From: Mortierella sp. BCC40632
Lineage: Eukaryota; Mortierellomycota; Mortierellomycetes; Mortierellales; Mortierellaceae
NCBI GenBank assembly: GCA_011634665.1
Contig: WAEK01000003.1
Coordinates: forward strand, 2,987,501-3,051,500
Direction of reading: 5' to 3'
Length of the DNA stretch: 64,000 nt
This document shows positions 1-11,246 of the stretch, piece after piece. A program made the translations under genes and the position numbers. How positions within the stretch are numbered: the stretch's first letter is position 1; each line of letters opens with the position of its first letter. Under the pieces are notes generated by a model. The model saw only the letters and a list, made by a program, of their open reading frames with translations, did no database searches and was not told where the DNA came from.

Positions 1-14
1 TGAGGCAGAATTCG

Positions 15-49
<35 letters not shown>

Positions 50-174
50 CTTTTTTGGCCCTTCCCGAGGGCCGCTTTTTTTTTTCTCCCATCCCTTCCT
101 CCCCCCTCTTCTCCCAGACCAGACCAAATGTTGTCAAGGTAGACATGGGTGTCTGTCGCGCCAAATGAGTATAC

Positions 175-324
175 CTTGTAGGTGGGGTGCTCAGAGTCCT
201 TCTTGGGGGTAGCAGCCTTGGTCTTCTTGACAGGTGCGGCCTTGGCAGGGGCAGCGGGAGCATCAGCGGGAGCTGGGGCAGCAGCAACTGGGGCAGCTTC
301 TTCCTTCTTTGCGCGAGGAGACAT
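175..324 (-). CDS. Linker histone H1, first exon (partial gene)
   Basis: The ATG lies at 324-322 on the minus strand and opens a 50-codon exon. It ends at 175 before a good donor (gtatac), with the rest of the gene to the left of the window. The peptide starts MSPRAKKEEA, is an Ala/Pro/Lys-rich tail with TPKK-like basic motifs, and ends SEHPTYK. HPTYK is the usual beginning of the winged-helix H15 domain of linker histones, which binds nucleosome entry/exit DNA. Interruption of the gene exactly at the start of H15 fits a phase-0 intron. The intron beyond holds an A33 homopolymer at 15-47. No H15 core can be seen, so the call rests on the tail composition and the HPTYK boundary. Another Ala/Lys-rich chromatin protein is possible but less likely. 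Confidence 0.7.
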
Positions 325-477
325 TGTTGAGAGAGTGTGGGTGATAAAAGTCGAGTTGGGATGGAAAGCTTGTCCTGGTAGATGACGGCGGTGATCGATG
401 ACCGGGAATGGAAGGATGTGAATGGAGTGAAATGGGATGGAGTAAAGAGTGAGAAAAAGAGAAAAAGAGAAAAAGAG

Positions 478-518
<41 letters not shown>

Positions 519-639
519 AGGAGAGAGAGAGGGAGTATGTGGTGGCCCTCTGCAGAAATAGCCCTCTCTCTGGCTTGAGAGAGAGAGAGAGAGAAAGAGA
601 GCCAGACGGGACGGAAAAAAAGGAGACGCGACGAGAGAG
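325..639. other. Spacer between H1 and a decayed frame
   Basis: This stretch is the presumed 5' flank of the histone gene. It contains GA-rich sequence, an A-homopolymer of about 37 bases at 479-515 and a (GA)n tract near 579-600. I see no convincing gene; the short plus-strand frame across it is only Lys/Glu/Arg repeat translation. Confidence 0.5.
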
Positions 640-907
640 GTGCTCACCTCACAGCAACAACTGAGCTCTGTTGCACTGGACGAATCGAGGACTGGACTGA
701 CTTCTTTCGACTCTGTGAAGAGACTGGACTCGATCCTAAAGAATATCGAACCAACACGGCCACACCTCAGCATATCCTTCGACCGGGTCTTTGTGCACAA
801 GACAGACAAGAAGAGAATCCAGAACCTTCTCGAGGATAGCCAAGAGGCAATGGCGGTCGTTTGTGAGGAAATCCCGGTGCTAGCCAGGATGACGGTTCAT
901 GAGGTAA

Positions 908-943
<36 letters not shown>

Positions 944-2166
944 CATTCCTATTGCTGATAAATGAGGATGGCGTTGCTCCTCTAGCCAGGATGGATTTTG
1001 ATATTCGGACGGTCTTTCCAACTGGGTTCGAGTTTCGAGACAAGACAGCCCAGTCCTTGGTTCTAGTTGGAGCCATTCCTGACCTTTTGCCGGAGCATCT
1101 GGAGGTCAAGAAAAGAAAAGAAAACGATACGGTGACTCTATTATCGCGCGGGTTTCTCGGCTACACCTATTCTCGGCTCTTTGGAGTTCAAGGAGTCAGC
1201 GCTGCCACCGACGGCAAACACCAGGTCTGGAAAAGCGTGACCGACAAGCTTGTATTGGACGTAAAAAAGTTCCTAGTAGATGTCAATGGTTATGCCAGCA
1301 CCGTAACTGAGGATTTGGCTCTGGTAGCCACCAATGTCAAGAACCTTCGGAGCGGACCTATACACGGCAAGCTTCTCGATCACACTCTCTTGCTTCTATC
1401 GCGACTCCATCTGGCTTCAGAGAGAGAGAGAGAGAGAGCAGAAGTAGAGGGAAGAAAGGCCCATCGTCAGGCCACATGAAAGGACAGTATTCCTAAGAAG
1501 GCAACAATGAGCAAGAAGCGATCGAAACAGACGGACCTGGGGCTCTGCAACGACCTCGATCGTGCTCTTGACAAAAACTCGATTGGAGATGGTCAACGAA
1601 TCCAGCCTATTCCAAACAGGATTTTCAGTGTTCAGGCATTCGAGTACCTGGATACGGATGATTTCGAAGGGATTGATATCGATAACTGAAGCATTAGTCA
1701 ACTGGAGGAAGAACCAGTCAAAGAATTGACAGTCGAGCCAAATGATGATAGCAGTGCTGAAGCTCTATGAAGAAGTGTCGAGGACCAAGGGATTAACGAC
1801 AGGGATGATGGTGAGTTGGAGGAAGACGCTAAAAAAGAAGTAGGCACAAAAGAGCCAACAAAAGTAGTGATGATGTCTCTGAGGAACCTGCTACATATGC
1901 TTCTGGAGTCGCCACACATCGCAGAAGAGATCGACAGCAATTGGATGAAAAAGTTGACACGCAGTGGCGCAAAAATCACGGAAGAACAACACAGTTATAT
2001 AAATTCCTCGTTGCTTCGGAGACAACCTCATCACAATTACGCTACCATGTACCACCTGAAGAAGAGTGATATGTTTCAACACAAAGTCGGTGAGATAGAA
2101 TATGTATTTTATTCAAGGGCTAGGGTCAGTATTTATACTGACCCTTCTAAGCGGTCAGGGGAGTAA
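640..2166 (+). pseudogene. Decayed protein-coding frame, three in-frame TGA stops, family unknown
   Basis: One plus-strand frame stays open from about 640 to the TAA at 2164-2166 apart from TGA codons at 1477-1479, 1687-1689 and 1768-1770. A plausible intron (gtaatgg...aatgag) spans 904-966. It is 63 bases, a multiple of three, and contains the T-homopolymer, so splicing keeps the frame. The predicted peptide is ordinary in composition: an N-terminal part with segments such as KTDKKRIQNLLEDSQEAM, then an acidic middle (DTDDFEGIDID) and a basic C-terminal part ending KRSGE. There is no in-frame ATG near the beginning; the first is at 850, so the true start is missing or in an upstream exon. 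I do not recognise the family. The lack of frameshifts over 1.5 kb with several nonsense codons suggests a fairly young pseudogene. A transposon-borne gene is possible. Confidence 0.5.
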
Positions 2167-2282
2167 AAATGGCCCTGTCTGTAGACGTCCTATAGACGTC
2201 TCCTCTGGCTCTCTATTTCGGTTCCTGTTTAATGACTTTGCCGAGAAAAATGTTGTGATCCGTAACAGGTGGTCCACCTGTT
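2122..2282. repeat. Cluster of three perfect palindromes/inverted repeats
   Basis: At 2122-2145 there are two 11-base arms, starting AGGGTCAGTAT, around a TT loop. At about 2181-2201 the octamer TAGACGTC occurs twice, each copy containing the palindrome GACGTC. At 2264-2282 there are two 9-base arms (AACAGGTGG and its complement) around a single T. They overlap the tail of the plus-strand decayed frame and the tail of the opposing one. They could be hairpin terminators, the fused termini of a DNA transposon or recombination relics; sequence alone does not decide. Confidence 0.6.
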
Positions 2283-3325
2283 CAAAACGTTCAAGCAAAC
2301 TCTACAATTCTTCCTCCTCATAAAGGTTTCCTGATCCTCGTCGTCCTTAAAGCGCACGTTCAAGCCCCGTGGTGTCCCATTTTTCGATCCTGAACTGGGC
2401 TCGTTATCATTATCTTCAAGAACAGCTAATGTTCAATGATACAATCGGATGGTGATAGGCCAAAGACCGCATATTTTCCAATTTAAGGGCGCTATCCGTA
2501 GTCTTGGATTTAGACTTTGCTCAAGAGTTGGTCCCGGGCAAAGGTGCTACCTCGCTATAATGGGTGTTGTCGTGTCTGTCACCAGTCCCGTTTGGCTTGG
2601 TTGCTGGCTCTCGGTAAGGCTTTAGGACTGTTGTGCCATCTTTACCAAAGGTGGGTGTTGTTTTTCACCTTTCCTCGATTTAAATGAGTATCGGGGGCAA
2701 TAGCGTGGAGTACGCGTCCTCGGCAGAGGTGGATGGTCAGCTGGCTCTTGGTTAGAGGATGGGTCTTGAGTGTTACTGGGAGAAGTCGTACAAGCGTCAT
2801 CATGACTGGCGTTACTTGGAGCTGGGGATTCTACAGTCTTGTGCCAGTTTGGTGTTTTCGACGAGTGCAATCGGACAAGTCCAATCCCTGCGCAATCTTG
2901 TCCTCGTCTTGTTCGTTTCTCGCTCTTCTCACTCTTGTGTCTTTCACAAAGTTGTTTCCATTGCAGGTGGAGTTCTTGTACTGATGGGTTAGACGTGGTG
3001 TAAATGCTGCCCTGAATGTCGATACTAAGCTTGCTTGCCAGGCGAAAGACAACTTTGTGCTGCTTTTTAAGGAATAGTCATAGAGAACGACAATCCATGA
3101 CGAGGTGCTGAGGAGGGCTGCCGAATACAAGAGAAGTGAACAATGAAAAAGTCAAAAGCAAGTGATCAGGTGACACAGAAGTAAGATCGGTTGGCAAGTT
3201 ACTTATCCTACTACCTGTTCTCACGTGCACTCTCTCCCAAGTCGCGTCCTCCTCTCACTGCATAGGGCGGTAGCTGCCCAATAGCATCGCAGTGCTGTTC
3301 AACAAGGCCAGCTTGATGATGTCCA
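2229..3325 (-). pseudogene. Decayed protein-coding frame on the minus strand, family unknown
   Basis: A single minus-strand frame reads through from about 3325 to the TAA at 2231-2229. It is interrupted only by point stops: TGA at 3257-3255 and 3080-3078, TAA at 2624-2622, TAG at 2549-2547 and TGA at 2435-2433. All lie in the same phase, so no frameshift has occurred. The peptide looks coding, with segments such as MDIIKLALLNSTAMLLGSYR, KKQHKVVFRLASKLSIDIQG and LQWKQLCERHKSEKSEKR, then a Ser/Pro/Thr-rich part and a Cys-bearing tail (KNCRVCLNV). The family is not recognised; the Cys-rich end is faintly reminiscent of a zinc-binding transposase tail, but this is speculation. It converges on the plus-strand decayed frame with about 60 bases between the terminal stops. 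Confidence 0.45.
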
Positions 3326-3329
3326 TGTG

Positions 3330-4068
3330 ATTTTGCAGTATTCATCTCCCTCCACATAGTATGCCCCACTCCCCTCCCCCTCTACCACCACCACACACTC
3401 CCATCGTACGTGGCCATTGCATTCAATGATCTACCAAGGAGAAATGTCATCTCCTTCTGTCTTCTAGTGTTGGCCACTATTTTCCATGATGCTGCGATGC
3501 ATCCAGCTAGGCTCCCTTTTTGGGTCCTTCTAACTCTTGCTCGCCTACAACGAGATCGCCCTACTGTCCCTCACTCTCTCTGTTTCCTTCTCTCCCGTCC
3601 TCAAAGAGTCCGAGTGAAGAGGGACTGTCTTGTTTTGATATTTTCAAGCCTCCGCGGATGCTCTCTCCCTCTCTTCTTTCTTTCGCTCATCCACATCTAC
3701 ATCTTCATCTGGCGCTCTGCCGGCAGACTCGACCAGACATCCTCCATCCCTACAGCTTTCGCCACAGGAAGGAATATTCTCTCGGGAAAGGAGAAAAAAC
3801 TCTAGCTGAACAAAAAAAAAAAAAAAAAAAAAATAGAGTCGGTCCTTTCCTTCAGTTCACCCTGATCAGGCGTCCTTCTCTCTCTCTTCTCTCTCTCTCT
3901 CTCTCTTTTTTTTTATTTTTTTTCTCAACCTCGTCAACATTGCCAAGTCCGCTCAATCTTCTCTGAGACAGATCTCATCACCATCGCCACTCGTTTGACG
4001 ATTGTCTCCATCCTCTCCCCAAATCCCATCTTGAAGCTGTCACGTCAGGAACGACTCGAACTTTCAGG
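3330..4068. other. Upstream region of the ITC1-like gene
   Basis: The presumed promoter and leader of the next gene. It is pyrimidine-rich over 3830-3940 ((CT)n and T-runs), with an A-run at 3812-3832. No gene was found; frames over it are low-complexity Ser/Leu/Pro translations. Confidence 0.5.
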
Positions 4069-7000
4069 ATGCCTCTTCACAAACGCAAGGCGATCAGCCT
4101 AGTACCGAATCCTAGCACAGATGACAATGACGAAAACACTCCTGTCTGGGTGATGCGATTCACCAACGAGATCTTTACGGATTATGAGTATCAACCGTTT
4201 ACCTTTGTCAGCCACACTGAAAACAAAACCAGTTGTAGCCACACCCATTTCACGCACACACACACACATACTACTGGCGTTTTCTTTTTTTGTCTCTATC
4301 TCTTTGCACTTGTCGCGCTTCCTCTTCCACCCACATACTCTCTATCTCTCTTTTATATATTCCAACGCTCAGTCGACAGTGGTCTAGCTGATGCTACTAT
4401 GTCATCCTTAACTTGATTTGTCCATGCTATTGGTGTCTTTTTTTTTTTTTTTTTGCCTGTCTTCTTCTTTTTTTCAACTCGAACAGGGATTACATCAATC
4501 GATACTTTTTCTACCTCCAAAAGAACTGGCAGTGCGAGACGACCGGAAAGTCTGGATTGTCTTATGAAGAAGCTCTTGAATCTGAAAAGAAGGCGAAATC
4601 GACCATCTCGAACCGATTCCCAGTCCAATTGCGAAAACCATTGCTCAGATACGTCCAATTCAGTAAGTCCTGTCTGTCGGGAAAGAGGAGGGGAGGAGCG
4701 AGGAGGAAGAGGAGCGAGGAGAAAAGCTACCCATCAAAGGTGCCTTTTCATCTCAAAGAGGAAAGATGAGGAACGCTTGACATGTTTTTTTTTTTTTTTT
4801 TTTCATAAGTATCATTGCTGATTAACCCTGATCTCTTTTTATTTTGTATTTTGTACACTAGGGACGGAGAGGATTGATGCTATTGTGGAAGGTGTCTGGG
4901 AGGAATTGAAAGATATTTATTATCAGAACGAAGCCATCAATGTGAAATGGACCAACAAGCTAACGTAAGCACTGTAGTTTTCCTTCACTCTTTATTTCAA
5001 TTTGACCATACCCTTTTTTTTTTTTTTTTTTCCTCTGCCACTTTTTTTTTCTAACTCTGTTCCAAAAAAAAAAAAAAAAAAATCGTCTTTCAATTCTATA
5101 GCTATAGTGGCATGATCTTGAAGGTTCTGCCAAAGAGTCAATGGACCACCAACGAAGGAGCTAAGGAACCACCTGTTCCAGGACAATACTATGTTCAAGT
5201 ACTAGACGAGCTAGGCAATGGAATCGAAAATATGAAGCGGGTTGTTGATTGCAGTGTTCTGAGGTAATGAAGCTTTCTTTTTTTTTTCTTCTTTCTTTGG
5301 ATGGTGTAAAAAAAAAAAAAACGCTTCACGTGCTTGCTTGCATCGGATTGTCTTTTTCTGACCGTCAAGTGGATCCTCCTCTACCCAATAGCCGAGATCG
5401 CCTCGCCTTTAACAAGAATATCATCCGAAAGTATGTGCGCGAGTGCACTAACAAGGCAAACTATTTGGGAGCTCCATGGGTTGTGAAGGTTAGTCGAGTA
5501 GAAGGATCTCTCCTCTCTCTCTTTTTTTTATTCCTTCTTTTTCCTGGAGCGATCTAGCCTTCAGATCAGTGGTGGCAAAAAGTGAAACCATGACCTAACA
5601 GATGGATGATGGATGGGGGACTGCTACTCTAGCCTTCTTTGTGCAAAAAATATGGAATCGCAGCCAAAATGCCCGTGGCTCTCCAAAAGGCTAGAGATGT
5701 TGCACTGAAGAAACGAAAGGTAAGGGACAAACGTCTGAATCCCTGAATAGAAGTCATCCATGATATTGTTGTTTTTTCTTCTTCTTGAGTAATGGACTGC
5801 TGACACACTTTCCCCCCTCCCCACTTCCATATAATGTTATTTGTCTCTTAGGCCACAAATGATCCTGCGCCAGAGCTTTCAGCAGCCAAGAAGGCACGAT
5901 TGGAGGCAGCGGAGAAAGCCAAGGAAGTGGCATCCAAGGCGCGTGAAGATACTCCTGTTGAGACCAAGAAGGTTATTAAATACCCCATAGAAGACCTAGA
6001 TTTGGATCTGGATCTTGTTGACGGATCCCAGGAAAATACGCTTGAGGCTCGACCCGATCTTTTGACCGACTTGTCTGTGCCTCAGTCCTTATTTGAGGCG
6101 GTAGTCATGTCTTGGCAGTTCCTTGGCTCGTTCAGGTAAAGTGTTTTTTTTTTTTTTTTTTTAATCGAATCGCGCAATCGGAAAGAAAGTCTTGGATTCA
6201 ACTACTCTCACAACACTTGATATTTCTTTACTAACAAGGACGATTGGCCCATATTTTTTTATTTTTTTTTTTATTTGGGTACTATAGCTCGCCGCTAAAG
6301 CTGACTTCATTTGGACTAAAAGATTTTGAAGACTCGTTAGCGCACACAGATGTCCAACAACCCTGCGTCATGGTAGCAGAGTATCACTCGGCACTTATGA
6401 ATCTCATTATCCAGGACCGTATTGAAGGCATTGCCAAACCTATTCTGGCAACAACCTCAGGCAACAATAACAACAACACTCCTGTCAGCACACCTCAAGC
6501 GCGTGACGATAGAGAAGATAGTGTGTTGACTGAGGATGAAGTGGCTGCTGTCGATACAGGTGACTCGGCCTCCGCATCGGGACAGGAAGAGTTTGATCAA
6601 CAACAGCAGGGACGTCGCGTAATCTCACATCGACCCATCAATGAGCGTGTTGCCTTTGTGGGACAGAAATGGGATCTGAGACCAATCCCACCTTCGAGAG
6701 AAGGATGGGAGGCCGTCCTTGTAGGACTCATCAATGAGGTAAAGAGGGTCAAAAGAAAAAAAGAAAAATCTTTTTATTCCTTGGCAACGGCTTATGGTTT
6801 TCTTTCAAACTTTTTAACCTAACAATACATATTTTTGTTTTGTTTTCTTTTTTTTTTTTTTTTTTTTTTCTGTATCAGCTGGGTTCATTCGAGTCTATTC
6901 CAAACGTTGATCGTATTTTGAACCACCTTGTGCCGACCGATTCAACTGTCAGGGAAGATATTGAGTTCCTGTACCCTACCTTGCCGATGGAAGATAAGAT

Positions 7001-8823
7001 CAACATCATCTCCTTTTTAGTAGAGGCCGCTGCCAGTACCAGCTCTATTCGGTGAGAATCATGGAAAGATCCATTCCGTTGCAGGAAGCGTGTTTTCGGA
7101 ATCATGAAGATCTTGGACTAATATATTGTCATCTTGACTGCGTGGGATGTTGAATACTATAGACTCTACATTGACCAGTGTCGCGAGCTCATCAAAGCGC
7201 GGCGTCTGGAGATGTATGAGCTAAACAAGTCCAAGAAGCAGCTGTAAGTCAGAAGGGCTCCTTGCGAATAGAAATGATCGCAAGAGAGATGTGGCTCGTT
7301 CAATTGACATGTGTGTACCCTTTCTCCTTCCTTTTTTGTTTTATTTTATTATATTTTTTGGGGGGATTCTAGGCAAACGGAGCGAGCAGAGTTCGACCGT
7401 CAAGAACAAGGAAAGGAGTCCAGTGAAGAACAAAAGACACAGGATCAGGATCAAAAGGATCAAAAGGATAGTGCTCCTGTAACACGAGAGAGCTCCGTCG
7501 ACATTCGAGAGGACCGCGAGTCAAGGTACAGATGATACGCATTACTTTCCGGATAGGACGAACTCCTCCTTTTCCTTTTGGCTGGCCTTCTCTCCTCAGA
7601 ATTGCCCTCTCTCCCTAGCTTTGCCTTGAGGATTAGGAGATGTGGTACTAAATAGCCTTACTCCGTTGTGTACTATTAATAGTGGAGGTCAATTGTCTCG
7701 ATCCGAATCACGTCAGGAGAAGCTTCGGAGACAACAACTCGAACGGGAGCAAGAAGAATCCAAACGCTTTGAAGACCTTGCTCGTCAGAGAGCCATCTCC
7801 AAGGCCAAGTCAGCCGAATTAAGAGTACGCCAACTGCAACGCAAAAAGTTTATTGAACGGGAGAATGCGATCACACACCGAGAAGAGCAAATTGAAAGAG
7901 AGATGGTTCGACTTGCTGTCGGTCGAGTTCGGCCCTTGGGCAAGGATCGGTTCTTTAACCGATACTGGTACTTTGACGGCATCACGATGAAGCATGGAAC
8001 CGACCGAATCTTTGTCCAGTCGCCATCTTTTCTGGATCTTGAGACGCTCAGAACTAGAGATGACCGGGAGGATGTCTTGCAGCGGTTCAAAGATCAGGAT
8101 TTGACGGGTACGATGGAGAAGATCTTGAGGAAGCATGAGGAAGATACCGAAAATGTCCAACAAGGCGCCAAAAGCGCAAAGGATAGGAAAACAATTGCAA
8201 AGCGAGGACGGGAGAGTGGTGATTCGGATGATTCGGATGACCAAGAGGAGGAGAGTAAGGAAAAATCCAAGCCCAATAAGGCCAGTAATGGGCTTGTGAA
8301 CGGGACGAATCATCATGGCGTCAAACAGGAGTCGACGGACGAAGCTATCCCGATAGGTGATGAGCCTACATTGTGGGGATATTACAGTGAGCCCGAGCAG
8401 GTAATCTTTTTTTTTTTTTTTTTTTTTTTTCCTCCATTACTTGATCATGCCGATTTGGGCAAAGGAAGTGAAAAAAGAAACGCGTTTGATGTTTACTCAA
8501 GGATGTATCCTCCTCACCCCCCCCCTGCTCACCCAATCTACTTTTCTGTTGTTTTAATGCTCCATCCATAATAGATTGAAAAGCTGTTGATGTGGTTGAA
8601 TAACCATGGTGAACGAGAGTTAGCCTTGATAGAAGCCATTCATAAACATTATGATATGGTTGTTGGCGGGATGCAAGCACGGCAAAAGGAGATTCTTCTC
8701 CAGGCGCAGAGGAATGCGGCTCGTCGAAGTGTGAGGACAAAGACTGCACAAGCATCCGAGGGTTATCTGGGCTACGTGAATCGTGCCATTCGACAGGAGA
8801 CTAGGTCTGGTCGTTATAATTGA
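4069..8823 (+). CDS. ITC1: ITC1-like subunit of an ISWI chromatin-remodelling complex (WAC, DDT, WHIM)
   Basis: Thirteen exons: 4069-4187, 4487-4662, 4862-4964, 5102-5263, 5392-5488, 5633-5719, 5852-6135, 6288-6738, 6879-7051, 7163-7243, 7373-7525, 7683-8400, 8575-8823. Every junction is GT-AG and in phase, giving 950 residues. Residues ~24-220 are a WAC domain (VWVMRFTNEIFTDYEDY, then WQCETTGKSGLSYEEALESE; later SRDRLAFNKNIIRKYVREC). The DDT region is ~325-390 (SLFEAVVMSWQFLGSF). WHIM-type segments follow at ~480-560 and around 710 (KDRFFNRYWYFDG), after a Glu/Arg/Gln-rich coiled coil. There is no bromodomain or PHD finger, which favours yeast Itc1 over metazoan ACF1/BAZ1 proteins. In yeast Itc1 partners the Isw2 ATPase in nucleosome spacing and repression; that role is inherited from the family. 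Introns carry long T-runs before the acceptor. Confidence 0.88.
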
Positions 8824-8941
8824 AATGGCAACCAATAGTGGAAAAGAGCTAATAATAATAACAAAAAAAAAAAAAAAAAAAAAAGGTATTTGGAGCGCCG
8901 TTGCGCCAACAACCACTCCTTTCGCATTGATCTCTCGGGTA

Positions 8942-10450
8942 TTATTTCACTTCGAGAATGGTCTAGACCGTCAATAGGAAGAAAAAAGAGGAACCATTCA
9001 GAAGGTTAGAGCATGGGATCTGACAGAGTGTAGTGTCTAATGATTGAATGACAAACAATGGCAGACACGATACCTCTCCTATGGAATCGAGAATGTAATC
9101 GTTCAGGCTCTTAATTCCCAAGTAGATGGTCCCATAGGCAGCAATGATACTGTTATTTTCGAAAAAGAAAAAAGAAAAGAAAACGTGAGAGGAGAGAAAA
9201 TGTGAACACAACCTATACTATTGCAGCGATGAAAGAAACTATGGAGAGATCGACTGGCAAACTTACCCTACTATTAGAAAACAGAAGGCGAGAGCTGAAA
9301 AGGTACCATCTGCATCCCCCGAGACACAGATGCAGGTTGACCCGCCACTCGATCGAGACCTACCGCCTGTGCCCGGCGTACAGGACATACAGCAGAAAAC
9401 TAAAGCGATGATGAGTAGGCCAATGAGACCAATGAGTCCCATTCCAACGTAGAAATCTTGCAAGGTAAGACCCATGACGACGCGTTGCACTTGGCCGACG
9501 GTTTTTGGGAAAAAGTATCGCCTCCATTTTACCCCTCCACTAACGTCCAGTCGTCGACAAAGCAAACAAGACAAATAACAAATGGTCAAGAATATCAGGG
9601 CCGACAAGCCATGTCTCAGGTAAGGTCCAGTAAAGACCTTGGCGATTGCGGGACGACCAAGTGAATAACGGTAATGACAAGTGTCACAGGCATAGGCACT
9701 GGATGCCTTGCCCGAGGTTTGACGCCATTTCTGAAGACAACCCAAATGAATATATCGCGACGTGCCCTTGCAGAGACAAGGAGAGATGAGTTTTTGGGAC
9801 CGACTCAGTTTCTTTTGAGGTTCGTAACAGATTCGACAGAAACGTTCTTCTTTTGAAAGCAACGATGTCGCACTGGTATTTTTGCTCGGGGAAGAAGAAC
9901 TGCCTTGGACATTGGCTGGTTCGAGTAGAATAATTGAGTCTGGACCGTGACCATAGCTTGGGGAAGAGGAACTACTTTGGACATTGTTTGGTTCGAGTAC
10001 AGTAATCGAGTCTGGACCTTGGTCATAGCTTGGGGTGATCTTGATGATACAAGATGGAGAGCTTGAGCTTGAGGTATCATTTACCCATGGCATCGACAAT
10101 GGATCTTCGAAGGGCTTGCAGGGAACCTTCATGGTCTGTCGGGAATAGGTTGGTATGGGTTGCAATGGTAGATTTGCAAGGTTCCCAGGAGGAATTTTTT
10201 TTGTACCATTCTCATCTTCCTTGGGGCTCTGTGTTACCTCAGGACGCTCTGCGATTGGCTCTTGGTGACCCTGTAGACCAGAAATAGCAAGATATTACTC
10301 TGAGGCTGAGCATTTTATCTAGATCTTTTCTCTCCTCTTCTTTGAGGACAAGCTCATTTGGTATGAATGATTCAAAATGGGGGGAATGGCTACCTCATTC
10401 TCAGGGCTTTGGCGGTCAACATTGCTGTCGCTCTTGTTCTTGGTACTCAT
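8942..10450 (-). CDS. RING-CH (RINGv) membrane E3 ubiquitin ligase
   Basis: Exons on the minus strand: 10450-10394, 10270-9267, 9149-9074 and, if the last intron is real, 8962-8942, giving 385 residues ending ETILEVK. If that intron is retained the frame stops at 8963 (415 residues). The RING-CH finger is at ~164-213: CRIC, then CLCKG, HLGC and CDTC, i.e. C4HC3 with His in the RING-CH position. Downstream are three hydrophobic segments (LSALIFLTICYLSCLLC, the GMGLIGLIGLLIIALVF stretch, and FCFLIVGIIAAYGTIYLGI across a splice). This is the layout of small MARCH-type ligases that ubiquitinate membrane proteins. The Ser-rich N-terminus has a 24-residue tandem duplication (PDSITVLEPNNVQ / PDSIILLEPANVQ). 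The gene converges on the ITC1-like gene with about 118 bases between stops. Its substrate is unknown. Confidence 0.85.
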
Positions 10451-10961
10451 TGGTGGAAGAGTGTCGGATGGAAGAATTCAAGACTCGTGTCTGTGAAAAG
10501 GTGGGGAGAAGGGAGTGGCAGAGAGAGAGAAAGAGCGAGAGAGAGAGAGAGAAAAAAAAAAAGAGAGAGAGAGAAATGGGAAGCAAGCAGTATTTGTAGA
10601 AACCGAGTCTATCAAGCTCTGGGTGCTCGGACAACTAGAAAGAAAAAGAAAGAGGGAAGGGGGGTGGCAGAATGGAAAGAAGGGACGTTCTTTTTGGCGG
10701 CGTTCAGGCCGAGAAGAGGTTCCCCTCTCCACGTCGCGGTGTAGCTCAGTCTCTAAACAGAGATGCACGCCCAGCCCGCTCCTATTGATGCACACACCCC
10801 TTGTTGCATTTCAGACACATTTTGCATTTCTGGAAGACGGACGAGAAGACGGTCAAGATAGACAGGAAGGGAGGCAGGAGGTCTTTTTTACTTCGCCCGT
10901 CTGGGTTCTTTTTGGAAGACGGGCGCTTCGGAAAATGGGCCTTCGCTGAGCCACGGACCTA

Positions 10962-11016
10962 TTTCTGGAAAAGGGCCAAGTTTCTGGAAAAGGGCCAAGT
11001 TTCTGGAAAAGAACAA
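10962..11016. repeat. 19-base tandem repeat upstream of GLN4
   Basis: The unit TTTCTGGAAAAGGGCCAAG occurs at 10962-10980 and 10981-10999 exactly, followed by a decayed third copy. It sits about 430 bases before the GLN4 start codon and could hold repeated factor-binding sites, though no known motif was identified. Confidence 0.8.
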
Positions 11017-11238
11017 AAGCACAGGTCATATCATTGATTGGCATTGCCGCAGCTTGGTGATTTTTTGGGAGTCGTGCACAACATGACAGATTAATTGTGT
11101 TCCTAGTATGTTGGTGGCGCATGAGCGGGGCTGTCACGATCAGTCAGAGAGAGCAAGAGCGAGAGAGGGAGAGGGAAACAGCTGAATACCTTACCTGGCA
11201 CAGGGCAGATTCGTAAAGATTTCACAGACACGAGGACC

Positions 11239-11246
11239 TATAAAAA
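11239..11246 (+). promoter_or_regulatory. Candidate TATA box of GLN4
   Basis: TATAAAAA lies about 200 bases before the GLN4 ATG, followed by a long CT-rich leader. This is a common arrangement for strongly expressed fungal housekeeping genes. Position and sequence are the only support. Confidence 0.4.
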
